Source of the DNA: Methylocapsa sp. S129
GTDB lineage: Bacteria > Pseudomonadota > Alphaproteobacteria > Rhizobiales > Beijerinckiaceae
Assembly (NCBI RefSeq): GCF_009765995.1
Contig: NZ_LMUI01000023.1
Coordinates: forward strand, 128,640-192,639
Direction of reading: 5' to 3'
Length of the DNA stretch: 64,000 nucleotides
The notes beneath the pieces were generated by a model. That model did not search any database. It worked only from the letters and a program-made list of their open reading frames with translations, and had not been told where the DNA came from. The position numbers and the translations under genes were made by a program. This document shows, in pieces, positions 9,155 through 17,354 of the stretch (positions are counted from its first letter, which is position 1; each line of letters opens with the position of its first letter).

Positions 9155-9796
9155 ATGCGCTTGGTTGGCGCCAACATTGCGATCGAGCGGGGCGGACGGC
9201 GGCTATTTTCCGATCTGTCGTTTGCAGCGGCGGCGGGCGAGGCGCTGATCGTCACCGGCCCCAATGGCGCGGGCAAATCGAGCCTGCTGCGCGCCATCGC
9301 CGGCCTGCTGCGCGTCGCGGCGGGCGCGGTGGTTCTCGAAGGCGGCGACGATGAGCTGCGCTTGGGCGAACAAGCCCATTATCTCGGTCATGCCGATGCG
9401 CTGAAAGGGGCGCTGACGGCGCGCGAGAATCTCGAATTCTGGGCGGCGATGCTGGGCGCCGAAAAAACGCCCGCTGACGCCCGGACTGGCCCAATGCCCA
9501 TCGGCGCCGCGCTCGATCGTCTGGGCCTCGCCCATGTCGTCGATTTTCCCGTCAATTTTCTCTCGGCGGGTCAGAGGCGGCGGGTCGCCCTGGCGCGGCT
9601 TCTTGTCGCATATCGTCCGCTCTGGCTGCTGGACGAGCCGACGAGCGCGCTCGACGCCGCCGCGCAGGCGCGCCTTGGCGAAATCATGCGCGCGCATCTG
9701 GCCGGCGGCGGCATGATTGTCGCGGCGACGCACGCGCCGCTCGGTCTAGACGGGCGCGAATTGAAGCTGGGCGCACAGGAGCTCATCGGCTCATGA
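9155..9796 (+). CDS. ccmA: Heme exporter ABC ATPase CcmA
   Basis: A 213-residue ATPase of the CcmABCD complex, which works with CcmC to release holo-CcmE for cytochrome c maturation. Walker A is GPNGAGKS (residues 35-42), the ABC signature is LSAGQRRR (136-143) and Walker B is PLWLLDEPT (155-163). The length is typical for CcmA, which is short for an ABC ATPase. It overlaps ccmB by four bases (ATGA), indicating translational coupling. It lies divergent from acnA. No ccmC follows ccmB here. Confidence 0.95.
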   Translation: MRLVGANIAIERGGRRLFSDLSFAAAAGEALIVTGPNGAGKSSLLRAIAGLLRVAAGAVVLEGGDDELRLGEQAHYLGHADALKGALTARENLEFWAAMLGAEKTPADARTGPMPIGAALDRLGLAHVVDFPVNFLSAGQRRRVALARLLVAYRPLWLLDEPTSALDAAAQARLGEIMRAHLAGGGMIVAATHAPLGLDGRELKLGAQELIGS

Positions 9797-10464
9797 AAAG
9801 CGCTGCGACCGCCCTGTTCATGCGCGAATGGCGGATCGCCCGCCGCATCGGCGGCGGCGCTTCCACCGGCGCGGTGTTTTTCCTGATTCTTGTCGCGCTG
9901 ATGCCGTTTGCGATCGGCCCGGACCTTAATCTTTTGGCGCGCATCGGCCCGGCGATCCTGTGGATCGCCGCCCTGCTGTCGACGCTGCTCGGCCTCGACC
10001 GCCTGTTTCAGGGCGACGAGGAGGATGGCTCGCTCGATCTGCTGGCGCAGGCGCGCCTGCCGCTCGAAGTCGTCGTCCTCGTGAAATGCGCCGCGCATTG
10101 GACGGCGGGCGTCTTGCCGCTGATTGTCGTCAGCCCGCTGTTCGGCCTGATGCTGGCGCTGGACGCCCAAGCGCTCGGCCTCGTCGCCGCCAGCCTTCTC
10201 GTCGGCACGCCGGCGCTGACGATGATCGGCGCGATCGGCGCCGCGCTGACGGTGTCGCTGCGGCGCGGCGGGCTGCTGATGGCGGTGCTGGTGCTGCCGC
10301 TGACGATCCCCGTCCTGATCTTTGGCGTATCGGCCGCTTCGGCGGCCAGCGGCGGCGCGGCGCCGCTCCTGGCGCCCTTCCTCGCTCTCGCCGCGCTCTC
10401 GCTCGCCGCTCTCGCAGGCGCGCCATTCGCCGCGGCGGCGGCTTTGCGGCTGGCGGGGGAATAG
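9793..10464 (+). CDS. ccmB: Heme exporter permease CcmB
   Basis: A 223-residue integral membrane protein with six hydrophobic segments. The N terminus FMREWRIARR and the loop LFQGDEEDGSLDLLA are characteristic of CcmB. It forms the membrane channel of the CcmAB transporter and is translationally coupled to ccmA. In most Rhizobiales ccmC, ccmD and ccmG/dsbE follow directly; here the next gene, 32 bases on, is a GMC oxidoreductase, so the maturation locus is split in this genome. Confidence 0.93.
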   Translation: MKSAATALFMREWRIARRIGGGASTGAVFFLILVALMPFAIGPDLNLLARIGPAILWIAALLSTLLGLDRLFQGDEEDGSLDLLAQARLPLEVVVLVKCAAHWTAGVLPLIVVSPLFGLMLALDAQALGLVAASLLVGTPALTMIGAIGAALTVSLRRGGLLMAVLVLPLTIPVLIFGVSAASAASGGAAPLLAPFLALAALSLAALAGAPFAAAAALRLAGE

Positions 10465-10496
10465 GCGCCGGCGATTCGTCCCGCTAAGAAGCGACG

Positions 10497-12167
10497 ATGA
10501 AGCGGGAAGACAGCGAACAATTCGATTATATCGTCGTCGGCGCCGGCTCGGCCGGATGCGTGCTCGCCGACCGCCTGACCGAAGACGGGCGATCGAGCGT
10601 CCTCGTCGTCGAATTTGGCGGCTCCGACCGCTCCGTCTTCATCCAGATGCCCGGCGCACTGTCGATCCCGATGAACACCAGGAAATACAACTGGCGCTAT
10701 GAGAGCGAGCCGGAGCCGCATATGGACGGCCGCCGCTTTCACATCCCGCGCGGCAAGGTTTTGGGCGGGTCGTCGTCGATCAACGGCCTCGTCTATGTCA
10801 GAGGCAATCCGCACGATTTCGATCGCTGGGAGGAAGAAGGCGCATCAGGCTGGGGCTATCGCAACGTGCTGCCCTATTTTAGGCGCGCGGAAGGACGGCG
10901 CGACGGCGCCGACGCCTATCGCGGCGGCGAGGGACCGCTCGCGACCCGCTACGGGCCGACCACCAATCCGCTCTATGACGTCTTTGTCGAAGCAGGCCGC
11001 CAGGCCGGCTATGGCGTGACGCCCGACATTAACGGCGAGCGGCAGGAAGGTTTCGGCCGGTTCGACATGACGGTGAAGGACGGCGTGCGCTGGTCGGCCG
11101 CCAACGCCTATCTCAGGCCCGCCATGAAGCGCGCCAATCTCAAGGTCGTCGCCCATGCGCTGGCGACGCAGGTTCTCTTCGACGGGCGCCGCGCGATCGG
11201 CGTGCGCTATGCGCGAGGCGGCCGCGACCATCTGGCGCTGGCGCGGCGCGAAGTGATCCTCAGCGGCGGCCCGATCAATTCGCCGCAGCTTCTCAAATTA
11301 TCAGGGATCGGGCCGGCGCAGGAACTGCGGGCGCTCGACATTCCTGTCGTGCATGATCTGCCCGGCGTCGGCGAAAATCTGCAGGACCATCTCGAATTCT
11401 ATTTTCAGGTCGCCTCCAAACAGCCGATCACGCTCTATGGCCAGACTGGCCTGTTCTCGCGCGGCCTGATCGGCCTGCAATGGCTGTTGCGCGGGCGCGG
11501 CCATGGTGCGACCAACCATTTCGAGACGGGCGGCTTCATCCGCTCGCGGGCGGGCGTGCGCTACGCCGACATCCAGTATCATTTCCTGCCGCTCGCGGTG
11601 AGCTATGACGGCGTCGGCATGGCGAGCGAGCATGGCTTTCAGGCCCATGTCGGCCCGCTGCGCTCCAAGAGCCGGGGCTGGGTGCGCCTGAAATCGCCCA
11701 ACCCGCGCGATTATCCCCGCATCCAGTTCAACTATATGAGCCATGCCGACGACTGGACCGAGATGCGCGCCTGCGTGCGCCTGACGCGCGAGATTTTCGC
11801 GCAAAGCGCCTTCGATCCCTATCGCGGCCGCGAGATCAGGCCGGGCGCCGAAGTCGTCAGCGACGAGGCGATCGACGCCTTCGTGCGCGCCCATGTCGAG
11901 AGCGCCTATCATCCCTCGGGCACATGCAAGATGGGCGCGAAAGACGATTCCATGGCGGTGGTCGATTCCGAAGCGCGCGTGTTCGGCATCGACGGCCTGC
12001 GCGTCGTCGATAGCGCGATCATGCCGTCGGTCACCTCGGGCAATCTCAACGCGCCGACCATCATGATCGGCGAAAAAACCGCCGACGCCATTCTCGGCCG
12101 CCCCCCGCTGGCCGCCTCCAACGCGCCCTATTACCAGGCGCCGGACTGGGAGACGGCGCAAAGGTGA
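10497..12167 (+). CDS. betA: Choline dehydrogenase (GMC oxidoreductase)
   Basis: A 556-residue FAD-dependent glucose-methanol-choline oxidoreductase. The Rossmann motif VVGAGSAGCVLADRL is at residues 13-27; GKVLGGSSSINGLVYVRGN is the GMC signature around residue 85. The active-site histidine is in ESAYHPSGTCKMG and the second active-site position in SGNLNAPTIMIGEK near the C terminus. The EPEPHMDGRR segment, the two domains and the ending LGRPPLAASN resemble alphaproteobacterial BetA closely, so oxidation of choline to betaine aldehyde is the likely role. However betB, betI and a choline transporter are not beside it, so another alcohol substrate is possible. Confidence 0.85.
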   Translation: MKREDSEQFDYIVVGAGSAGCVLADRLTEDGRSSVLVVEFGGSDRSVFIQMPGALSIPMNTRKYNWRYESEPEPHMDGRRFHIPRGKVLGGSSSINGLVYVRGNPHDFDRWEEEGASGWGYRNVLPYFRRAEGRRDGADAYRGGEGPLATRYGPTTNPLYDVFVEAGRQAGYGVTPDINGERQEGFGRFDMTVKDGVRWSAANAYLRPAMKRANLKVVAHALATQVLFDGRRAIGVRYARGGRDHLALARREVILSGGPINSPQLLKLSGIGPAQELRALDIPVVHDLPGVGENLQDHLEFYFQVASKQPITLYGQTGLFSRGLIGLQWLLRGRGHGATNHFETGGFIRSRAGVRYADIQYHFLPLAVSYDGVGMASEHGFQAHVGPLRSKSRGWVRLKSPNPRDYPRIQFNYMSHADDWTEMRACVRLTREIFAQSAFDPYRGREIRPGAEVVSDEAIDAFVRAHVESAYHPSGTCKMGAKDDSMAVVDSEARVFGIDGLRVVDSAIMPSVTSGNLNAPTIMIGEKTADAILGRPPLAASNAPYYQAPDWETAQR

Positions 12168-12714
12168 GGCGCGCGGCCGGCAGACTTGCAAAAGCCTTGC
12201 AGCACGCGACGACACCAGCTTTCGCGCAAAATGCCTTTCGGCAGACTATAACGATATCAATAGCTTACGTTTCCTCCCCGCAAGCTTTTTTCAGACCACA
12301 TCGTGGAATTTCAAAGGGTTGCAAGCGAAAAAATTAAAAAAAATGCGTCTCCCGAGATTTCTCCAATGCCGATCCGATCGCCAGCCGGCATGGCGACGGC
12401 GCGAAGCAGCCAAGCCCTCCAGACGCGGGCTCCCGTCGCCATCGCCTCAATCGCTTCGCCGCCGCGCGCGATGACCGCGATGCGCTCAGCGAGGATGCGA
12501 CGGAAATGCTAAAATGTCCAGAAAATTTTTCTTAAAAACAGAAAGAGAGCCCCGGCAGGCTTTGGCGCCCAAGGTCGGCTGACAGCAAGCACCCGCAAAG
12601 CGGCGAAAATCTCACACTTTTGCGATCCGAGCGAGCTTAAACGCAGGTTCTGCCCTGCCGGATATACAATGGATATCCATTTTTCCTAAAGCCGCGCGGC
12701 CGCAAGATTTGGCG
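12168..12714. other. Gene-free interval between betA and the TIR-ATPase gene
   Basis: I find no convincing gene here. The stretch is patchy in composition, with A-rich runs around 12328-12342 and 12520-12545 inside otherwise GC-rich DNA. A 67-codon minus-strand frame (about 12300-12510) shows some coding-like character but has no recognisable product. A short palindrome GGATATCC lies at about 12671. The patchiness suggests decayed or imported sequence next to the TIR gene. Confidence 0.4.
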
Positions 12715-12765
12715 CCCTCTTCCCCTTGGTGGGAAGATGCCCGGCGAAGCCGGGCAGATGAGGGG
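12715..12765. repeat. Two-hairpin palindromic intergenic repeat, copy A
   Basis: The element begins CCCTCTTCCCC, has a first imperfect hairpin (CTTCCCC / GGGAAG), a second perfect hairpin GCCCGGC-GAA-GCCGGGC, and ends GATGAGGGG. The same architecture (start CCCTTCTCCC, two hairpins, end GATGAGGG) recurs at 15998 and, inverted, at 16113. Such CCCTTCTCCC...GGATGAGGG elements are common dispersed intergenic repeats in Rhizobiales. Confidence 0.7.
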
Positions 12766-12928
12766 AGTCGCGCGCAGCGCGACGGCTTTGAGCCTATCCG
12801 CGCGGAAACCGAAGGCGGACCGCGGCCCAAAGCTGGCCGCCCCGCGCCCCAGCGCTCATTGACATTTTCCACACGACCGCCTTGGTTGACTGAGGCCATT
12901 CGCGCGCGAAAACTGCGAGCCCGCTTTC

Positions 12929-15900
12929 ATGTCGACCGGCAAGCCGATCATCTTCATCAGCTATGCGCATGCGGATGAGCCGGATAAGCTAGGCGAGGGC
13001 GAAGTTAAATGGCTTTCTTTCGTGCAAAGCTTCCTGCAGCCGGCCGTAAAGCATGGCGTTTTCGACACTTGGGTCGACCGCCAGATGAACGGCGGCGCCA
13101 AGTGGGACACGAAGATCGAAGAATATCTTCGCGGCTGCGATATCTTCGTTTTGCTCGTGTCCCGCCATTCGATGGCGTCCAACTATATCATCGACAAAGA
13201 AATCGCGATCATTCGTGAAAGGTTGGCGAATGACGAAAACGTCTACTTCTATCCGCTGCTGCTGACCCCGACTCCCAAGGCGGGACTGGATAAAGTCACG
13301 GATATGAATCTTCGGCCGCGCGACGCCAAGCCGTTCTCTAGCTTCCCGTATAATGATCGCCTCCAGCATATGAGCGAGGCGGCTAACGAGATCGCAGAGA
13401 TCGCGCAGCAGATCATCGAGCGCAAAAGCCCATCACGATCGACTCCCCCTTCCGTCCAACCGGCCTATGTCCATACCGCCCATCTCCCCGAAACCGCCTA
13501 CGAGCGCCTCGTCGGTCGTGACGCAGAGTTGGGACGCCTCGACGACGCCTGGGCCGATTCGAGAACCAACATCCTCTCGCTCATCGCCGAAGGCGGCGCG
13601 GGCAAGTCGGCGCTCGTGAACGAATGGCTCGGGCGATTGCAGGCGGAGAACTATCGCGGCGCCGAGGCGGTGCTCGGGTGGTCGTTTTACAGCCAGGGCA
13701 CGAAGGAGCGCGCAACGTCGGCGGACGCATTCCTTGATTGGGCGCTCGACAAGCTCGGCGTCAAGCCTGCGACAACCAGCGCGACAGCCAAGGGTGACGC
13801 GGTCGCGGAAGCGATGATGCGTCGCCGCGTGCTACTCGTGCTCGATGGCGTCGAGCCGTTGCAGCATGGTCCCGGCCCGCAGCTTGGCCAGTTGAAGGAC
13901 CAGGGCCTGCGCGCCCTGCTACGGCGCTTCGCTGCGACGCCGCTGGCGCAGGCGCATGGATTGATCGTGCTGACCAGCCGGTTGGCGGTAACCGACATCG
14001 CGCGCTGGCGGGATAGCGCCGCGCCGGTCGTCGATGTCGAGAAACTGTCGAACGAAGCCGGCGCAGCGCTGCTGCGCGACAATAGCGTGTGGGGGACCGA
14101 CAGGGAGTTGAAAGCCGCGGCGCACGACTTCGGCGGCCATCCGCTCGCGCTCGGCCTGCTCGCAAGCTTCCTCAAGGAAACGCAAACCGGCGACCTGCGC
14201 CGGCGCGACCACATCCGCGCGCTTATAGCCGATTCCGACAATCCGCGACACGACCACGCCAAGCGCGTGATGGAATCCTATGAGAAGGAGTGGCTCGCCG
14301 GACAGCCCGTGCTGCTCGCGATCATGCAGTTGATCGGCCTGTTCGAACGGCCGGCGAGCGGCGATTGTCTCGCGGCGCTGCGCGCCGAGCCCGTGATCGA
14401 GGGGCTCAACGAACCGATCGTCGGCATTGATGACGACAAATGGCGCCGCGCCGTCGCACGCTTGCGCGAAGTGCGGCTGCTCGCGCCGCCGGACCCCGCT
14501 GCGCCCAACGCGCTCGACGCCCATCCGCTAGTGCGCGAATGGTTCGGCGAGCGGCTGCGAGGGACGAACGAGGCAGCATGGAAAGCCGCCCACGGGCGCC
14601 TTTACGAGCACTTGCGCGACACGACGAGGGAAGGCGACGAGCCGACGCTGACCGATCTCGCGCCGCTCTACCAAGCGATCGCCCACGGATGCAGCGCGGG
14701 ACGGCATCAAGAGGCGCTGAATTACGTATATAAGCAAAGAATTTGTCGATGGATTTACATTGTCGGTTCCCTTGACTCAGTGCTTGAATTCTATTCAAGG
14801 CATCGACTAGGGGCATCGGGTAGCGATCTGGCCGCGATCTCCTTTTTTCTTGAGTCGCTCTATACCAAGGCTGTGAAAACTCTCGATGCAATTGATCAGT
14901 GGTTTGTCATTGGGGAAGCGGCCTATTGTCTGGAGGCTCAGGGCAGATTGAGCGAGTCCCTGGAGGCCCGACGCGCGTCGGGCAGCGGCATATTGGAATT
15001 TCCGGTGGATGCGGTTACCGACGAGATTCTTCTCGGTGAAATCGAGCTGCTCACCGGCGACATTCCGGCAGCCATCGCGAGCGCAAATCGTGCGGTCGCC
15101 GCGAGCGGGTATCGGGCGATTAATCACGCGGGCATTTCTGACCGGTACCGCATGATCGGCGCCAGCACGACCCTTGCTGACGCCTTGCTTGCCGCCGGTG
15201 ATTTCCGGGAGGCGTCGAGTCTGTTTGCCGACGCGGAGAAGCGCCAGCGTCAGATACAAAGCGAAGACCGCAGGATTTATCATCAAGGAGTATCTCATCG
15301 CTGCGCGCTATTGCTTGACAAACGCCAATGGGTCTCCGCCTGCGAACGCGCCCATGCCGCCTTCGACGTTTCCGCTTATGATAAATTCCCGCATCATATC
15401 GCGGAAGACGTTCTAAACTTGGCCCGCGCCGAGTTGGGGGCGGCGCTCGCGGGCGCCGAGGCCCAACGCCGGGCGTTGTGTTTCCTGTCGTTCGGCGATC
15501 AGACTTGGCGCGGGACGAATGGAAGCGTGCAGCGCTGCTTCGACGAGTCCGTGGCGGCTCTGCGCGCCTCGGCGATCAATGCAAACCTCGTCGGTGCGCT
15601 CCTCGCCCGCGCCGCCCTCCTTCGCTGCATCGGCGATTGGCCCGGCGCGGCACGCGATCTCGACGAGGTCGAGGAGATCGCCGAGCCGGGGCCGATGCGG
15701 CTGTTTCTTTGCGACATGGCGCTTGAACGCGCGCGGCTCGCCTTCGCGCGCATCGAGGCCTTCGCGCCGCTCAACGGGCTCATCGACGATGGGCCGCCGA
15801 AGCCCGTTCTTCCGGACGCCGCTGAAGCGGAACGCCTCAAAGAGGAGGCGCGGACGAACCTCGGCATAGCGCGCAAGCTCATCACCGAATGCGGCTACCA

Positions 15901-15982
15901 CCGACGCGATGAGGAATTGGCCGAGCTGGAGGCCGTGCTCGCCGGCCAACGCCGCTTCGCCGAGTTGCCGCCGAGGGTGTGA
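12929..15982 (+). CDS. TIR / NB-ARC-like NTPase / helical-repeat STAND protein, candidate defence sensor
   Basis: A 1017-residue three-part protein. Residues 6-140 form a TIR domain (FISYAHAD; then DIFVLLVSRHSMASNYIIDKE), with E91 at the position of the catalytic glutamate of NAD-cleaving bacterial TIRs. Residues 190-560 are a STAND ATPase: LVGRDAEL, Walker A EGGAGKS (221-227), GWSFYSQGT (250-258), Walker B VLLVLDG with D306, sensor-like LIVLTSR (345-351) and GLPL-like GHPLAL (403-408), then a winged-helix-like HPLVREWF. Residues about 590-1010 are alpha-helical TPR-like repeats. By analogy with TIR-STAND immune proteins, the repeats would sense a trigger, the ATPase would oligomerise and the TIR would deplete NAD+. 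It stands alone, with no partner gene on its strand nearby. Codon composition is AT-richer over about residues 590-830. The start ATG 12929 has only a weak ribosome site. Confidence 0.85.
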   Translation: MSTGKPIIFISYAHADEPDKLGEGEVKWLSFVQSFLQPAVKHGVFDTWVDRQMNGGAKWDTKIEEYLRGCDIFVLLVSRHSMASNYIIDKEIAIIRERLANDENVYFYPLLLTPTPKAGLDKVTDMNLRPRDAKPFSSFPYNDRLQHMSEAANEIAEIAQQIIERKSPSRSTPPSVQPAYVHTAHLPETAYERLVGRDAELGRLDDAWADSRTNILSLIAEGGAGKSALVNEWLGRLQAENYRGAEAVLGWSFYSQGTKERATSADAFLDWALDKLGVKPATTSATAKGDAVAEAMMRRRVLLVLDGVEPLQHGPGPQLGQLKDQGLRALLRRFAATPLAQAHGLIVLTSRLAVTDIARWRDSAAPVVDVEKLSNEAGAALLRDNSVWGTDRELKAAAHDFGGHPLALGLLASFLKETQTGDLRRRDHIRALIADSDNPRHDHAKRVMESYEKEWLAGQPVLLAIMQLIGLFERPASGDCLAALRAEPVIEGLNEPIVGIDDDKWRRAVARLREVRLLAPPDPAAPNALDAHPLVREWFGERLRGTNEAAWKAAHGRLYEHLRDTTREGDEPTLTDLAPLYQAIAHGCSAGRHQEALNYVYKQRICRWIYIVGSLDSVLEFYSRHRLGASGSDLAAISFFLESLYTKAVKTLDAIDQWFVIGEAAYCLEAQGRLSESLEARRASGSGILEFPVDAVTDEILLGEIELLTGDIPAAIASANRAVAASGYRAINHAGISDRYRMIGASTTLADALLAAGDFREASSLFADAEKRQRQIQSEDRRIYHQGVSHRCALLLDKRQWVSACERAHAAFDVSAYDKFPHHIAEDVLNLARAELGAALAGAEAQRRALCFLSFGDQTWRGTNGSVQRCFDESVAALRASAINANLVGALLARAALLRCIGDWPGAARDLDEVEEIAEPGPMRLFLCDMALERARLAFARIEAFAPLNGLIDDGPPKPVLPDAAEAERLKEEARTNLGIARKLITECGYHRRDEELAELEAVLAGQRRFAELPPRV

Positions 15983-15997
15983 GGCGCGGCCCGCGAG

Positions 15998-16052
15998 CCC
16001 TTCTCCCGCTGCGCGGGAGAAGGTGACCCGACGAAGTCGGGTCGGATGAGGG
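15998..16052. repeat. Two-hairpin palindromic intergenic repeat, copy B
   Basis: Starts 15 bases after the TIR-ATPase stop. Hairpin 1 is CTTCTCCCGC-TGC-GCGGGAGAAG, hairpin 2 is GACCCGAC-GAA-GTCGGGTC, and the element ends GGATGAGGG. Both stems are perfect, so it may also act as a transcription terminator or mRNA-end stabiliser for the TIR gene, although no T-run follows. Confidence 0.8.
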
Positions 16053-16112
16053 CCTGTCGGCGTGATAGCGCGAAAAAGGATGCGGCGGTTTAGGTCGCGA
16101 CCAGGGCGACCG

Positions 16113-16165
16113 CCCTCATCCGTCATGCTCCGCATGACACCTTCTCCCGCCAAGCGGGAGAAGGG
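16113..16165. repeat. Two-hairpin palindromic intergenic repeat, copy C (inverted)
   Basis: Same element as copy B in the opposite orientation: CCCTCATCC, hairpin GTCATGC-TCC-GCATGAC, then CTTCTCCCGC-CAA-GCGGGAGAAG. Copies B and C thus form a large inverted pair separated by 60 bases between the TIR-ATPase gene and the DHH gene. The hairpin-2 sequences differ between copies while pairing is kept, as expected of structure-conserved repeats. Confidence 0.8.
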
Positions 16166-16255
16166 AGCGCCTGTCCCCGCCTGCCCGCCCCTCCGCTAAC
16201 CCGATATTCAGCTTTTTGGCCGACAAGCGACGTTTTACGCCTTAAGGAGCGGCCC

Positions 16256-17194
16256 GTGCCCCCTACCCAATTCCGTTTGGTGACCCGCAGCGATTTCGAC
16301 GGCCTGGTGTGCGGCGTTCTTCTCAAAGAATTGAACCTGATCGACGAGATCACCTTCGTTCATCCCAAAGACATGCAGGACGGCAAAGTCGCCATTTCGG
16401 GGCGCGACATCATCACCAACCTGCCCTATGTCGACGGCTGCCATCTGGCCTTCGACCATCATTCGAGCGAACTCGACCGCGGCGGCGGCGAAATGCCGCC
16501 CAATCACATCATCGACCCCGACGCTCTGTCGGCAGCCCGCGTCGTCTACCGCTATTTCGGCGGCCAGCCGCATTTCCCGGGCGTTCGCGAGGATATTATG
16601 CGCGCGGTCGACAAGGCCGATTCGGCGCAATTCACAGGCGATGAAATTCTCCGCCCGCAAGGCTGGGCCTTCCTCAGCTTCCTGATGGATTCGCGCACGG
16701 GGCTCGGCCGCTTCCGGCAGTTTCGCATCTCCAATTACGAACTGATGATGCAATTGATCGACCGCTGCCGCACCCATACGGTCGAGGAGATTCTCGAATC
16801 GCCCGACGTCAAGGAGCGCGTCGATCTCTATCGCCAGCACGACGCGCCTTTTCGCGAGCAGGTGCTGCGTTGCGCGCGCGTTTACCGAGACCTCGTCGTC
16901 CTCGATCTTCGCCAGGAGGAGACGATCTACGCCGGCAATCGCTTCATGATCTACGCTTTGTTTCCGCAGTGCCGCGTCTCGATGCATGTGCTGTGGGGCG
17001 TCAAGCAGCAAAACACCGTCTTCGCCATCGGCAAGTCGATCATCGACCGCGGCTCGCCCATCGATGTCGGCTCGGTTTGCCTGAGCTATGGCGGGGGCGG
17101 CCATGAGGCGGCCGGAACCTGCCAGGTCGACAATGCCCGCGCCGCCGATGTGATGGCGGAACTGATCGGCAAGCTCGCGGTGCGTGCGCACTGA
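16256..17194 (+). CDS. DHH family phosphoesterase
   Basis: A 312-residue DHH-DHHA1 protein. The metal-binding motifs are SDFDG (residues 12-16) and DHHSSE (67-72); the DHHA1 substrate-binding loop is GGGGHEAAGTCQV near the C terminus. The family includes oligoribonucleases/pAp phosphatases and exopolyphosphatase-like enzymes, so it probably cleaves a small phosphodiester or polyphosphate in the cytosol; the exact substrate is not readable. The GTG start at 16256 is supported by AAGGAG at 16243-16248. It is likely monocistronic. Confidence 0.88.
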   Translation: MPPTQFRLVTRSDFDGLVCGVLLKELNLIDEITFVHPKDMQDGKVAISGRDIITNLPYVDGCHLAFDHHSSELDRGGGEMPPNHIIDPDALSAARVVYRYFGGQPHFPGVREDIMRAVDKADSAQFTGDEILRPQGWAFLSFLMDSRTGLGRFRQFRISNYELMMQLIDRCRTHTVEEILESPDVKERVDLYRQHDAPFREQVLRCARVYRDLVVLDLRQEETIYAGNRFMIYALFPQCRVSMHVLWGVKQQNTVFAIGKSIIDRGSPIDVGSVCLSYGGGGHEAAGTCQVDNARAADVMAELIGKLAVRAH

Positions 17195-17354
17195 CGCGTT
17201 CCGAGGCCGCGCCGCCCCTTCTGAAGATTTGTATCGCCGACACGAGACGCAGTCACGCCGAAGGCGCCGTAACGAAGTGAAGGACCGGCGAAGTCGGTTG
17301 ACGGCGGCTCGGCGGCGTGGCCCTTCTCTCCGCGCGACCCGCGCCCAACCGATC

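Noticed and set aside
10497-12167. Alternative reading of the GMC oxidoreductase as a PQQ/methanol dehydrogenase
   Set aside because: It has an N-terminal FAD Rossmann motif and GMC signature, not a beta-propeller quinoprotein.
12303-12512. A possible small gene (69 codons plus strand, or its minus-strand mirror)
   Set aside because: No ribosome site, no recognisable pattern, and the composition changes abruptly within the frame; better seen as decayed sequence.
12715-16165. CRISPR-like array from the repeated hairpin elements
   Set aside because: Only three copies, unequal spacing, one inverted, with a 3-kb gene between; these are dispersed palindromic repeats.
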